Assembly: GCF_900142135.1 (NCBI RefSeq)
Contig: NZ_FQZU01000004.1
Span: forward strand, 186,001-250,000
Direction of reading: 5' to 3'
From: Desulfatibacillum alkenivorans DSM 16219
GTDB lineage: Bacteria; Desulfobacterota; Desulfobacteria; Desulfobacterales; Desulfatibacillaceae
Length of the DNA: 64,000 nucleotides
The position numbers and the translations under genes were made by a program. The notes under the pieces were generated by a model. It was not told the DNA's origin and searched no databases. It saw nothing but the letters and a program-made list of their open reading frames with translations. Below are positions 7,105 to 15,958 of this stretch, in pieces. Position 1 is the stretch's first letter. Each line of letters starts with the position of its first letter.

Positions 7105-9681
7105 ATGACTCGGAATATGGAAAAAACATACAAGCCCCTGCGCCCCGGCGCTTTGATACTTCTCACCGTCCTGTGCGGAACAATGGCCGCCGGCCCCCTG
7201 GCCGGGTCCATCCTCACTGATTCGGGCAGGAAGAAATTGGGATGGCTCATAGGAGTTGTCGGCGTTATCCTCGGCGCCGGCCTCCTGGGGGCCATGGTCG
7301 CGTGGAACACCCAATGGGAAAAGATCGCCCTGGCCTTAACCGGCGCCAACCTTATGTTGGGCCTGGGCCTTTGGCGCCTGGCCGCCCAATTTGCGCCCGC
7401 AGTGCAGGAATCCGCGCCTGAGTCAGAGGGGAGCCAAAAGGAAACCGGCGGACTGCGCCAGGTGGCTGTCGGCTTTTTCGCCGGAGCCATGGTTACGGGC
7501 ATTCTGGGAACGGTTTGCTCCATATTTTATCTGCTGATTACGGACGCCCTGTTTTCCACCTGGTTTCCCGTTACCTTTGCGGACGATTACGCCTTATCCC
7601 GGCTGACTTTTTCGGGCTTCTGCCTGACGGCGGCGGGCGCCTTCGCCGGCGCCGTGGGAGGCAGGCTGCGCCCCGGCATTCGGCCCAAAGCCTTTGTGGA
7701 AGGATGCTTCGCCATTATTTTTGTGTACCTGACTCTGGTTTTGGCCGCGGAAGTGACCATGGCCCTGCCCGGATTCCAGGCGGGAGCCGTGACCGGAAGC
7801 GGTTGGAAAGACATCCTCAGTTCCATGGTCCTGGGGGGGCTGCTCATCGGAGTTGTGTGGTCCGGCCTTTGGGCCTTTCACATCATGAACGGGGAAAACG
7901 GCCGGGCGAAACTGCGCCGGGCCTTTGTTGCGGCCGGATGCAATTTCGCGGTGGCTCTGACTCTCGCCGTTACTTTCGGCTATGCGGCCGAAGCCTATTT
8001 GGCGGCCGGCCTCCATTGGGAGCGCAGGGCGGACATTTCCAAGGCATTGTGGTGTTACGAACACGGGTTGCAAAAACTGCCCCAGGACCACATCGCGTCG
8101 TTTCTTCAATATCGCGCGGCCCTGATCTATCATAAGTTGGGCAGGGAGGATCTGGCGGAAAAAGGCTTTGAACGCCTGATCACCAAGTACAATGCAAACA
8201 ACCGGCTGGCCGAAAAATCCGCCAAGTTCCTGGACAGCCTGAGACGGTCCCAAGGCCCGGCCCGGGTTGTGCTGCCCGGCGTGGAAACCCGGACCGAATA
8301 CAAAAGCGCCTATTGCGTGCCCAACTCCCTGGCCCTGACCATGCGATACTGGGGCGCGGACGTGGACGCCAAGGAAATAGGCCGGGAGATCACCGGGCTG
8401 TCGGGCGGGACTTTCGCCGTCAACCAAGCCTGGTTTGCGGTGCAAAAAGGCTTTCGACACGATTTTCTGCCCATGGCTGATCTGTCCGACATCAAGCAAT
8501 GCATTGACGCAGGCTTTCCGGTCATGGTGTATGTGCCCTCCCATGTTTTGGTGATTTTCGGGTATGACGAGGCCCTGGAAACATTCGTCACCTACGACAC
8601 GTCCACGTCGGACCTGTGGTCCGAATACATCCAGCAGGATTTCGTCAAAGCCTGGAAGCGCCGGGCCACCACTGTGGTTCTGGCCTATCCCCCGGAAGAG
8701 GAAAACAAACTTCCCCCGTATATCGCCCAAAGGCTTAATGAGTTTTCGGATAAATACCTGCACTACCAGCTTTGCGCCCTGGACAGCAAAGGAAGCGAGG
8801 TCTCCGTATCCCACCTGATGGCCGCGGCCGGAGACGACGGAGAGTTCTTTTTTCCCGTGACCGCCATGTATTCCGGTTTCCCGGGGCTGCGCCAGGAATT
8901 GACCGAGCGCTTTGACGCAGACACGGTCATCAAGTCCATCCGCCGGTATTTTGGCGAGGATTTTGACGAAGGCGAGCACCTTTACGGCCAGTACCACGAC
9001 GAACACTCCGTGGACAACGATTCGGCCCTGCGTGACAGCATCAACTACCTGATCGGCATCCAGCGGTTTGATATGGTGGAAAACCTGGTCACGCGCATTG
9101 ACGAGGAAGGGCCTTTAAGCGCCAACATCCTGGGCGACGCAGGCATGATCGACCTTGTCTGGGGCGATTACGACAGAGGCCTGGACCGCATCCAAAGGGC
9201 CATAGACCAATACTCGGGCATGGATTGGGCTTTTTACCTGGGCCTGGCCAGGAAAAAGGACGGAAACGAGCGGGAGGCCGTGCGTTTGCTGGTGCAGGCG
9301 GCGGACTTTGCTGGCCGCAGGTCTTCCCGGGGAAGGAGGGACGACATGCCCCTGTACGACGCAAGCCTGGACGTCCGGATCGGATTGGACGAGTACGGCT
9401 TTCCCTCCCTGGCCATGGCCAATCAAATGCTTGTGAATATGGACGAATTGGGGGAAAGCAGGGAGGATCTGCTCACCGTCTGGGAGCGCTGGCATCATTT
9501 TATGCCCTTTGATTCCTCCGTGGCCAACGCCCTGGCCGGGATGTACAAGCAGGACCTGGAGAATATGAAGCCCAAAAAGGACGCTTCCAAAATATTCAAG
9601 ACGCGGAAAAAGCTCAAACTGGCGGAACAGCGGATAAACAATTACTCGCTGCCGGCCTATTATAAAAATCCGGAAGACTAA
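7105..9681 (+). CDS. Large membrane protein with C39-like peptidase domain and TPR helices
   Basis: 858 residues. Hydrophobic segments occupy residues 14-300, TPR-like helices about 305-378, then a C39-like (Peptidase_C39_2) domain at about 385-530: Cys404 in YKSAYCVPNSLALTMRYWG, His480 in VYVPSHVLVIFGYD and Asp498 in TYDTST form a plausible Cys-His-Asp triad. The C-terminal 300 residues are again helical-repeat like. It shares its layout with the preceding 902-residue protein, which lacks the triad, so the pair looks like a duplication with one inactive copy. The likely role is membrane-bound proteolysis or peptide handling; the substrate is unknown. Translational coupling to the upstream gene is likely (4-base gap). 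Confidence 0.8.
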   Translation: MTRNMEKTYKPLRPGALILLTVLCGTMAAGPLAGSILTDSGRKKLGWLIGVVGVILGAGLLGAMVAWNTQWEKIALALTGANLMLGLGLWRLAAQFAPAVQESAPESEGSQKETGGLRQVAVGFFAGAMVTGILGTVCSIFYLLITDALFSTWFPVTFADDYALSRLTFSGFCLTAAGAFAGAVGGRLRPGIRPKAFVEGCFAIIFVYLTLVLAAEVTMALPGFQAGAVTGSGWKDILSSMVLGGLLIGVVWSGLWAFHIMNGENGRAKLRRAFVAAGCNFAVALTLAVTFGYAAEAYLAAGLHWERRADISKALWCYEHGLQKLPQDHIASFLQYRAALIYHKLGREDLAEKGFERLITKYNANNRLAEKSAKFLDSLRRSQGPARVVLPGVETRTEYKSAYCVPNSLALTMRYWGADVDAKEIGREITGLSGGTFAVNQAWFAVQKGFRHDFLPMADLSDIKQCIDAGFPVMVYVPSHVLVIFGYDEALETFVTYDTSTSDLWSEYIQQDFVKAWKRRATTVVLAYPPEEENKLPPYIAQRLNEFSDKYLHYQLCALDSKGSEVSVSHLMAAAGDDGEFFFPVTAMYSGFPGLRQELTERFDADTVIKSIRRYFGEDFDEGEHLYGQYHDEHSVDNDSALRDSINYLIGIQRFDMVENLVTRIDEEGPLSANILGDAGMIDLVWGDYDRGLDRIQRAIDQYSGMDWAFYLGLARKKDGNEREAVRLLVQAADFAGRRSSRGRRDDMPLYDASLDVRIGLDEYGFPSLAMANQMLVNMDELGESREDLLTVWERWHHFMPFDSSVANALAGMYKQDLENMKPKKDASKIFKTRKKLKLAEQRINNYSLPAYYKNPED

Positions 9682-9707
9682 AGCGCATATAAAGAGGGAG
9701 AGGGGAT

Positions 9708-10289
9708 ATGGCAAGACCTGGCTGGGCTACGGCGGTGGGCATTGTCGGCATAATTTTGGCGAGTTTGAGCATCCTGGGGACCGCGCAATTGGCGTTTATC
9801 CCGCTCATGCAAAAAGCAGGGGATGAAATTTTCTCTGAATTTGATGAGGGCTTCTACCAGGAAATAGAACGGTTGCATGAGCAGGAGGGGTTGGACTATT
9901 CGGATAAACAGATGAAGCAGATGGAAGGCATGATGAGGTCTATGAAAAAGATGCCGGATTGGTTTATCTCGTTTGTGACCTTTGCGTACATCCTGGAGGC
10001 CCTCGGCAGCATAGGCGTCATTATTTCCTGCATAAAAATTCTGCGAATGCATGAATCCGGGGTTTCCCTGTTTTTGTGGACGGCGGGATTCAAGGCGGCT
10101 CTTAGCTTGTCCGTCATTATTTCAGCTGTTTTTGCTTCTTCGATTTTTGCCTGGACGATGATTGGGGGCAGCAGCATCAGTTTTGTCGCCCTTTGCGTGT
10201 TAATGGTAATTGCCGTGTTGGGAAACAAAGGGACGTTTCAACAAAAGCCTCCGAAAATTCCCAATGGCCCTCCTTCCATGGCGGCTTAG
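9708..10289 (+). CDS. Small membrane protein, unknown function
   Basis: 193 residues with a strong ribosome site (GGGAGAGGGGAT before ATG). There are about four hydrophobic segments: residues 8-33, 88-108, 122-146 and 150-172. A charged soluble loop (about 40-82, rich in Glu, Met and Lys) lies between the first two, and the C-terminus is Pro rich. No family recognised. It follows the two C39/TPR-like proteins after 26 bases and the GNAT gene follows after 3 bases, so it is probably part of the same transcript. Confidence 0.75.
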   Translation: MARPGWATAVGIVGIILASLSILGTAQLAFIPLMQKAGDEIFSEFDEGFYQEIERLHEQEGLDYSDKQMKQMEGMMRSMKKMPDWFISFVTFAYILEALGSIGVIISCIKILRMHESGVSLFLWTAGFKAALSLSVIISAVFASSIFAWTMIGGSSISFVALCVLMVIAVLGNKGTFQQKPPKIPNGPPSMAA

Positions 10290-10292
10290 GCC

Positions 10293-10766
10293 ATGCTGAC
10301 CCATCGGGATCTCAAAGGCTCGGACCTGGCGGAAATCTGTTGTTTCCCCCAAAGCGCCGAGGAAGTGTTTTATATGTTCCCCGCCGCGTCCCATCCCCTG
10401 ACGGAGCAGCAATTGGCCGAGGCGGCTCAAAAGCGGCAGGGCTCCACAGTGGTTTTACGGGACGGCCGGATTGCAGGATACGCCAATTTTTTCAAATGCG
10501 TAAAAGGCGAAATCTGCGACCTGGGCAATGTGGTGGTCAATCCGGAGTTCAGGCGCAAGGGGGTCGCGTCCTATCTTATTGAGGTCATGTCCCAAAAAGC
10601 CGTGGAAGAGTTTCAGGCCGGGAGGCTGCAGGCCTCGTGCTTCAACCAAAACACCACCGGCTTGATTGTGTACCACGCCTTGGGATTCAAGCCGGTGAGG
10701 CTGGAAATCCGCAAGAATCCCGGCGGCTTTGATGTTATGCTGATTCATTTGGAGAAAGATCTATGA
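10293..10766 (+). CDS. GNAT-family N-acetyltransferase
   Basis: 157 residues. The acetyl-CoA-binding core is visible as VVNPEFRRKGVASYLIEVM (the R/QxxGxG/A type motif, here RRKGVA) near residues 85-103, followed by CFNQNTTGLIVYHALGFKPV, the usual beta-bulge and 'YxxLGF' end of GNAT enzymes. It transfers an acetyl group from acetyl-CoA to an amine; the substrate is unknown. It starts 3 bases after the small membrane protein and overlaps the next gene by 4 bases (ATGA), so translation is probably coupled. Confidence 0.85.
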   Translation: MLTHRDLKGSDLAEICCFPQSAEEVFYMFPAASHPLTEQQLAEAAQKRQGSTVVLRDGRIAGYANFFKCVKGEICDLGNVVVNPEFRRKGVASYLIEVMSQKAVEEFQAGRLQASCFNQNTTGLIVYHALGFKPVRLEIRKNPGGFDVMLIHLEKDL

Positions 10767-11476
10767 CCAGACCGTTTGCAAGGATCGGGGTTGTGGGGGT
10801 GCTGGTGGTGGTCATGAGCACGGCCCTGCTTTTTGTGTTTCCAACCAAGGCGCCGGGCATGCCGGACGGCTTCGCCACCCCCATCATCGCCTTTGAATTT
10901 GCGCAGTGCGCCAGGGACGTCCAAACCCTGTTCGGACCGGCCGGCTCTCCCGAAAGAGAGGCCATGGTCCGGTCCATGGATCTGGGCAATATGCTGGATT
11001 ACGTCTATATGGTCCTGTACTCGGCTTTTATTGCGCTTTTCAGTATGAAAATCGCCAAACGCACGGGCCAAAAGATTTTTTACGTCCCGGCCGGCTTGGC
11101 TGCTCTGGCTTTGCTGGGCGACGCATTGGAAAACCTGAGGCTTTTCGCCATAGCCGGAGGGCTGGAAACCATGGAAATCGAGGCGGACCTGGCGGTCTTG
11201 CATGTGCTGACCTGGATCAAATGGGCTTCCCTGTCCATGGCTTTTTTGTTTTTGGCCCCGTATTTTTTAAAGGGCGGCAAGTTCGCCGCAACCATTGGCG
11301 TGATCTGCGCTTTTTGCCCGGTTTTGGGGCTGATCGCCTTTTTCAAGCCCGGCGCGTTTTGCGAAATGTTCAGCGTATCCGTGGCGCTATTATTCTTGCT
11401 GACTATTATTTACAGCTTGATATATAAGGAAAAACGTAGTTTGAGAGATGTCATGGAGGCGGCCGCCGGGGAGTGA
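10763..11476 (+). CDS. Integral membrane protein, unknown function
   Basis: 237 residues with about six hydrophobic segments (residues 7-27, 78-95, 107-120, 148-170, 178-196 and 204-222). The start overlaps the GNAT stop in an ATGA junction. No family is recognised. Acidic residues fall within or beside membrane segments (LLGDALENLRL), which might matter for function. It closes the run of five same-strand genes that begins at 4392. Confidence 0.75.
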   Translation: MTRPFARIGVVGVLVVVMSTALLFVFPTKAPGMPDGFATPIIAFEFAQCARDVQTLFGPAGSPEREAMVRSMDLGNMLDYVYMVLYSAFIALFSMKIAKRTGQKIFYVPAGLAALALLGDALENLRLFAIAGGLETMEIEADLAVLHVLTWIKWASLSMAFLFLAPYFLKGGKFAATIGVICAFCPVLGLIAFFKPGAFCEMFSVSVALLFLLTIIYSLIYKEKRSLRDVMEAAAGE

Positions 11477-11557
11477 GGGCCCCGCGGGCGCGAATGGTTA
11501 CGACGCCGTCCTGCTGAAAACTCCACCTAACCAAAGTCGCTCCATGCCGAGCCGTAG

Positions 11558-11652
11558 GTTGGGTAGAGCATTGGAAAAGGATGCTGAATAATTAGGAAAA
11601 TACGTCTTGTTCAAACGCAATAAAGGGCTGATATCACGCCGTGAAACCCAAC
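11558..11652. repeat. Degenerate intergenic inverted repeat (GTTGGGT...ACCCAAC)
   Basis: In the 299-base gap before the hydrolase gene, GTAGGTTGGGTAGAGC (from 11554) faces GTGAAACCCAACA (11641-11653). The 7-base arms GTTGGGT and ACCCAAC are 81 bases apart. This pattern resembles short palindromic intergenic repeats that are common in proteobacteria (recalled, not searched). The rest of the gap shows no gene. Confidence 0.4.
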
Positions 11653-11775
11653 AAAACAGGGCGATTGCGACGCACTTCCGAAGACGGAGGCTCAGCGTCC
11701 TTTTTGCAACTGGAAATTAACGTGTCGGATTAGTTCAATATAACGCCTTGAAAAACAAACCATGTGGGGGGATCC

Positions 11776-12702
11776 ATGAAGGAGGAGAAGTATCCTTGGC
11801 AGGGGCAGGTTGTCAATAAATCGCTAAAAACCAGGGACGGGGTGAACATCTGCTACCAGACCCTGGGAACCGACAAGAAAAAACCCGTGGTGTGCATCGC
11901 CCACGGCCTGGGCGCCAGGTTGTACGCCTGGGCGCCTATATTGAACGTCATCCTGCCCAGGTACCGGGTCATAACATGGCATTACCGGGGCCTGTATCAG
12001 TCGGAGACTCAGGAGAGCATCCGCCGTTTTTCCATCCTGGACCACGCGGAAGACCTGAAGTCCATCCTGGACAGGGAGAAGGTAAACAAGGTCCACATTA
12101 TCGGGTGGTCCATGGGAGTCCAGGTGGCCCTGGAATTCGCCCATTTATTCCCCGAACGGCTGGAAAAGCTGGTTCTCATCAACGGAACGTACGGCCACAC
12201 CCTGTCCACCGGCCTTCAGCCCCTTTTTCGCATACCCTACATGGCGGATCTTCTGCACATTGTCATAGAGACCCTGAAAAGCAGAAAAGAGTCGGCCTCG
12301 CTTATCCGCAAGGTGGCGACCAACAAAAAAATTACGGGCGCCGTGGGCTCATTGTACTCCACCTTGCGGGGCAGCCCCTATTTTACGGAGGTGCTCCAGC
12401 AGTACGCCGATGATGTGCTGGGGGATAGCTTTAACAATTATCTCAGGTTGTTCCAGGAATTGGACGCGCACTCAGCCTATCACAACCTGCCCGAGATCGT
12501 GCATCCGGCTCTGGTGGTTTGGGGGGACCTGGACCCGCTGATTCCAGCGTATCTGTCCCGGCGGATTCGGCGCAGGCTGGTCAATGCATATACCTTGAGA
12601 TTCTGGCTCGGAACCCATTTTGTGCATTTGGAATACCCCAAAAGGGCGCCTAATCGCATACTTCGCTTCCTGGATAGCCATATAATTGAACCGGACGTTT
12701 GA
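11776..12702 (+). CDS. Alpha/beta-hydrolase
   Basis: 308 residues from ATG 11776, which has a G-rich site upstream (a GTG at 11764 is possible). Canonical fold markers are present: the oxyanion-loop HGLG (VCIAHGLGARLYAW), the nucleophile elbow GWSMGVQ (Ser about 120), an acidic residue in WGDLDPLIPA and a late histidine in WLGTHFVHLEYPK. The substrate is unknown; the family includes esterases, lipases and C-C hydrolases. It stands alone between two gaps. Confidence 0.85.
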   Translation: MKEEKYPWQGQVVNKSLKTRDGVNICYQTLGTDKKKPVVCIAHGLGARLYAWAPILNVILPRYRVITWHYRGLYQSETQESIRRFSILDHAEDLKSILDREKVNKVHIIGWSMGVQVALEFAHLFPERLEKLVLINGTYGHTLSTGLQPLFRIPYMADLLHIVIETLKSRKESASLIRKVATNKKITGAVGSLYSTLRGSPYFTEVLQQYADDVLGDSFNNYLRLFQELDAHSAYHNLPEIVHPALVVWGDLDPLIPAYLSRRIRRRLVNAYTLRFWLGTHFVHLEYPKRAPNRILRFLDSHIIEPDV

Positions 12703-12834
12703 CCGCGGCCTTTCTTTAGTGTATCGTGCCCGATTGAGTAAATCTGGCGCCGTGGATAAAAAGGTTTAAACGGTGTGTAATACAAAATAACCGGCCCGCG
12801 AATGGGCCGCCTGAAGTCAGGGGAGTGATTAGGG

Positions 12835-13320
12835 ATGAAAAAAAGCCGTTTGCTAATGATTACAGTTGTTCTTCTGCTGGTTTCCGGTTTGGCGGTTCAC
12901 GCGGAATACCGCGTGGAATCGGATGAGGGGGAAATTTGCGCGCCCATTCAGACCATGATTTTGACGCCGCCCGAAGACGTGGAAGCCAAATTTGCCGATG
13001 TTCGTTTTCCTCACGCCGACCATTTCAGCTATTCCTGCATGGAATGCCATCATATGTGGGACGGATACAGCGACATCAACGCCTGCATGGATTGCCATGA
13101 CGCGACGGAATACATCAGCAGGAAAGAGCCCAAAGAAGATTACATCATGTACTATCAGTCCGCGTATCATGCACTTTGCCGCGACTGCCACGCTGAAATC
13201 GGCCGTAAAAATACAGACATCAAAAAGGAAAACAAGGGCAAGTCCGATGAGGACAAGGTCGCTCTGCTTCCCAACGGCCCCAAAAGCTGCAATGGCTGCC
13301 ACAGCGTAAAAGCTGAATAA
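12835..13320 (+). CDS. Periplasmic tetraheme cytochrome c3-like protein
   Basis: 161 residues with a signal peptide (MKKSRLLMITVVLLLVSG, cleavage after AVHA). Four CxxCH haem sites are visible: CMECH, CMDCH, CRDCH and CNGCH. Several extra His (HADHFSYS, HHMW, YHALCR) could be distal ligands. Size and haem number fit the class III cytochrome c3/c7 group used as periplasmic electron carriers in sulfate reducers. The ribosome site GGGGAGTG is a little distant from the ATG. It is monocistronic, so the redox partner (hydrogenase, formate dehydrogenase or membrane complex) is not shown by context. Confidence 0.92.
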   Translation: MKKSRLLMITVVLLLVSGLAVHAEYRVESDEGEICAPIQTMILTPPEDVEAKFADVRFPHADHFSYSCMECHHMWDGYSDINACMDCHDATEYISRKEPKEDYIMYYQSAYHALCRDCHAEIGRKNTDIKKENKGKSDEDKVALLPNGPKSCNGCHSVKAE

Positions 13321-13353
13321 GCAAAACTGATTTTTTCACCGAATAAACCGGCT

Positions 13354-13387
13354 GGCCTGGGGACTCAACCGATCCCCAGGCCTTTAT
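13354..13387 (+). terminator. Hairpin terminator after the cytochrome gene
   Basis: GGCCTGGGGA (13354-13363) pairs with TCCCCAGGCC (13373-13382) over a 9-base loop, followed by TTTAT. It overlaps the 3' end of the convergent SDR gene. The T tail is short. Confidence 0.5.
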
Positions 13388-14195
13388 CCATGATACGGGT
13401 CATCATTCGCATGATCCCATGGTAGACCAGGAAGCATTTGGTCTTGAAAAAATATAAGGCTTTTATGTCCCCGGACGTAATAAGCAGGTACTGATTTTTC
13501 TCTATCGCCCGGACTATCTGGCCGCCCACCTTCTCGGGCGTTAACGCGATCTTGCGGAATTTTTCCTTCAGCTTGTCTATTCCCGAAACCGGCGCTTTAA
13601 TCTGAACGCTTTCCAAAATGCCCGTGTTCACCGCTCCCGGACAAACCACCGTCACCTTGATGCCGTGCTTGTGCAGATCGTATTTTAACACTTCGCTGAT
13701 TCCCACGACTCCGTGTTTGGAAGCGCAATAGGCCAGGTGCCAGGGCAGGCCGAACAAACCGGCGGTGGATGACACATTGACAATGTGCCCGCCCCGGCCT
13801 CTTTTGACCATCTCCGGCATAAAACATTGGATGCCGTTAATCACCCCCCAAAGGTTGACGCCGATGATCCTGCGCCAGTCCTCCATGGTGTAATCCTGGG
13901 GCTGGGCGAACAAGGCCACGCCTGCATTGTTCACCAGAATGTCCATCACCCCGCATTCCTGGTGGATTTGCCGGGCGAAGGCGCTGACGGCCTCGTAATC
14001 GGAAATATCCAGGGCTTTGGCAAGACCCACTCTTCCGCCCCGGCTTTCAATTTCCTTGGCGGTTTGCTTTAAGCCCGTCTCATTGATGTCCGTGATGAAT
14101 AAAACGGCCCCTTTGGCGGCCAAAGCCATGGCCGCGGCCCGGCCTATGCCGCTGGCCGCCCCCGTCACCATTGCCTTCCTGCCTTTGATGATCAT
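13365..14195 (-). CDS. Short-chain dehydrogenase/reductase (SDR)
   Basis: 276 residues. The Rossmann motif is TGAASGIGRAAAMAL (residues 11-25), NNAG is present (NNAGVALFAQ), the catalytic Ser is in NVSSTAGLFG and the Tyr/Lys pair is YCASK. This is a classical SDR using NAD(P)H; the substrate is unknown. The ATG at 14195 has AGGAGG upstream. It is the last of five closely spaced minus-strand genes starting at 16815. The C-terminal 40 residues extend past the core and contain a hydrophobic stretch (ALYFFKTKCFLVYHGIMRM), which could associate with membrane. Confidence 0.92.
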   Translation of the reverse strand: MIIKGRKAMVTGAASGIGRAAAMALAAKGAVLFITDINETGLKQTAKEIESRGGRVGLAKALDISDYEAVSAFARQIHQECGVMDILVNNAGVALFAQPQDYTMEDWRRIIGVNLWGVINGIQCFMPEMVKRGRGGHIVNVSSTAGLFGLPWHLAYCASKHGVVGISEVLKYDLHKHGIKVTVVCPGAVNTGILESVQIKAPVSGIDKLKEKFRKIALTPEKVGGQIVRAIEKNQYLLITSGDIKALYFFKTKCFLVYHGIMRMMTRIMDKGLGIG

Positions 14196-14209
14196 GCTCC
14201 CCCTCCTTA

Positions 14210-14932
14210 TTAATCGTCAACCCCCATCAACTCTTTCAGCCGCAAGGCGTTCCTGGCGGCGGCGTCCGTCATGGTGTTGTCAAAGTATATGTAGGCGTCG
14301 CGGCTCCAGCCGGTAACCAGTTCCGCCCAATGCTCCAGTTCTTCGTCCGTGTACGAGGACTTGTAGATTTCCTGGGATCCGTGCAGCCTGAGATACACAA
14401 AATCCGCCGTGGCCGCCTCCACGCAGGCGTGCTTGCCGGCGGTGTCCGAAACGCACCACGCGATGTTGTGCTCCTCCAAAAGGGCGAAAAGCCCGTCATC
14501 CAGCCAGGAGTCGTGGCGGGTTTCCAGGGTAAAGCGGAACTCCTTGGGCAGAAACTGGAAAAAATCCCTTGCGATTTCCTTTTCATAAGCCAGGGTGGGC
14601 GGAAGCTGCAACAGGATCGGCCCCAATTTTTCGCCTAAGATGGATGCGGATTCCAAAAAGCGGGGGACCGTCTCCTCCGGCGTTTTCAGCCGTTTTACGT
14701 GGGTGATGTACCGGCTGGCCTTGACGGCCCAGGTGAAGCCCTCGGGCGTGGTCTCACGCCATTTTTCGTAGGTGGAACCCTTGAGGGTGCGGTAGAAGGT
14801 CGCATTGACCTCCACCGTATTGAAAAGGGTGCAATAATAGGGCAGCCACTTGGCCTTGGCCAGCTTCTCCGGGTAAAAGGCCCCTTTCCAGGAATCGTAG
14901 GTCCAGCCCGATGTTCCGATTAATAAACCCAT
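14210..14932 (-). CDS. DUF72 family protein (YecE-like)
   Basis: 240 residues. It has the DUF72 hallmarks: IGTSGWTYDSWKGAFYPE at the N-terminus, FNTVEVNATFYR, WAVKASRYITH and the C-terminal YIYFDNTMTDAAARNALRL. The fold is a TIM-barrel-like domain whose biochemical role is not established. It begins 4 bases after the SixA stop and the SDR gene begins 14 bases after its own stop, so it is within an operon. Confidence 0.92.
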   Translation of the reverse strand: MGLLIGTSGWTYDSWKGAFYPEKLAKAKWLPYYCTLFNTVEVNATFYRTLKGSTYEKWRETTPEGFTWAVKASRYITHVKRLKTPEETVPRFLESASILGEKLGPILLQLPPTLAYEKEIARDFFQFLPKEFRFTLETRHDSWLDDGLFALLEEHNIAWCVSDTAGKHACVEAATADFVYLRLHGSQEIYKSSYTDEELEHWAELVTGWSRDAYIYFDNTMTDAAARNALRLKELMGVDD

Positions 14933-14936
14933 CAGG

Positions 14937-15398
14937 CTAACCCACGTTGGGCATGAGCGCCCATTTAATCACCCAGGAGCCTGCATCCGGGTGTTTGTCC
15001 AGGCAGACGACGCCGCCGTTTTGGAAGCGGAACACGGGCCGCTCCGGGTTCCCGGTGATTAAATAGGAAGCCATGCGCTCCATGAAAGGCAGGTGGCCCA
15101 CGATCATCAACCCCGGGGTGTTCTCCAAAACGGGCGCAAAAGCCGCCGCGTCGTCCATGGGCTTAAGGCCGGCGGTCTCCTCCACGCCGCCGGGCGGATT
15201 TAGGGCCTTGGCGAAGATCTCGGCGGTCTGCAAGGCCCGGGTCTTTCCGCTGTGCCGGATTTGCGAAACCCTGACCCCGTAACCGGCGGCCACGCCCGCG
15301 ATGCGCTCCGACTCCTCTATGCCCAAAGGCGCCAGACCCTGGTCCGGGTCCTGGTCCTTGAGCAGGCTTTTTCCATGCTGAACAAGATATACGGCCAT
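14937..15398 (-). CDS. sixA: SixA-type phosphohistidine phosphatase
   Basis: 153 residues of the histidine-phosphatase (phosphoglycerate-mutase-like) superfamily, SixA branch. The N-terminal motif reads VQHGKS where most members have RHG, so the conserved Arg is Gln; the catalytic His remains. The second Arg/His region is SGKTRALQTAEIF and MIVGHLPFMERM supplies the second His. SixA proteins remove phosphate from histidine on phosphorelay or PTS proteins. Start ATG with AAGGAGC upstream. It sits between the isochorismatase-like and DUF72 genes in the same operon. Confidence 0.85.
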   Translation of the reverse strand: MAVYLVQHGKSLLKDQDPDQGLAPLGIEESERIAGVAAGYGVRVSQIRHSGKTRALQTAEIFAKALNPPGGVEETAGLKPMDDAAAFAPVLENTPGLMIVGHLPFMERMASYLITGNPERPVFRFQNGGVVCLDKHPDAGSWVIKWALMPNVG

Positions 15399-15424
15399 TG
15401 GGCGCTCCTTTTAGGCGGTCGTTT

Positions 15425-15958
15425 TTATTTAACCAGCTTGAGGGTTTCCTTAAACTGGGGCGTTCCGGCTCTTTTCAGGATTTCGTAAAACAGCATTTCC
15501 TTGGTGGTGACGGCCGCCCCTTCTTGGCGAAGACGATCGAGCGCCGCCTGCAGATTGAAATCGGTCCGGGAGGAAACCGCGTCCGCAACCACGTGCACGT
15601 CATAACGCCCCAAGGCGTCCAGGGCGGTCTGGCAAACGCAGATGTGGGCTTCCACGCCGGCGATGATGAGCGTGTCGGCGCCGGTTTTTTCCAGGGCCGC
15701 GGAGAATTCCTCACAGTCAAAGCAGGAAAACGAAATTTTGGATGTGGGCTGGAAATCCTTGATGAGCCCGCTGATTTCCTCCAGGGTCGGCCCCAGGTTC
15801 TGCTGCTCCGAGACCAGGACGGGAATCTCCATGATATTGGCGAACCGCACAAGGTCTTGGATAGTCTTGGAAACGGCTTCGTTATCGGCGATGACGGGCA
15901 TAAGGCGCTCCTGGGCGTCGATGATCACCAGAACGCACTTGCTGGATTCTTTTATCAT
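15425..15958 (-). CDS. Isochorismatase-family hydrolase
   Basis: 177 residues from ATG 15958; the open frame runs further upstream but inside the glycosyltransferase gene. The Cys hydrolase triad can be placed: Asp in VLVIIDAQERLM, Lys in TSKISFSCFDCEEF and Cys in GVEAHICVCQTALDAL. The layout is YcaC/nicotinamidase-like; the substrate is unknown. Its start overlaps the stop of the glycosyltransferase gene by 4 bases (ATGA). Confidence 0.88.
   Translation of the reverse strand: MIKESSKCVLVIIDAQERLMPVIADNEAVSKTIQDLVRFANIMEIPVLVSEQQNLGPTLEEISGLIKDFQPTSKISFSCFDCEEFSAALEKTGADTLIIAGVEAHICVCQTALDALGRYDVHVVADAVSSRTDFNLQAALDRLRQEGAAVTTKEMLFYEILKRAGTPQFKETLKLVK

Noticed and set aside
7594-9006. 470-codon minus-strand frame
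   Set aside because: Antisense to the C39/TPR-like gene, whose motifs are clear.
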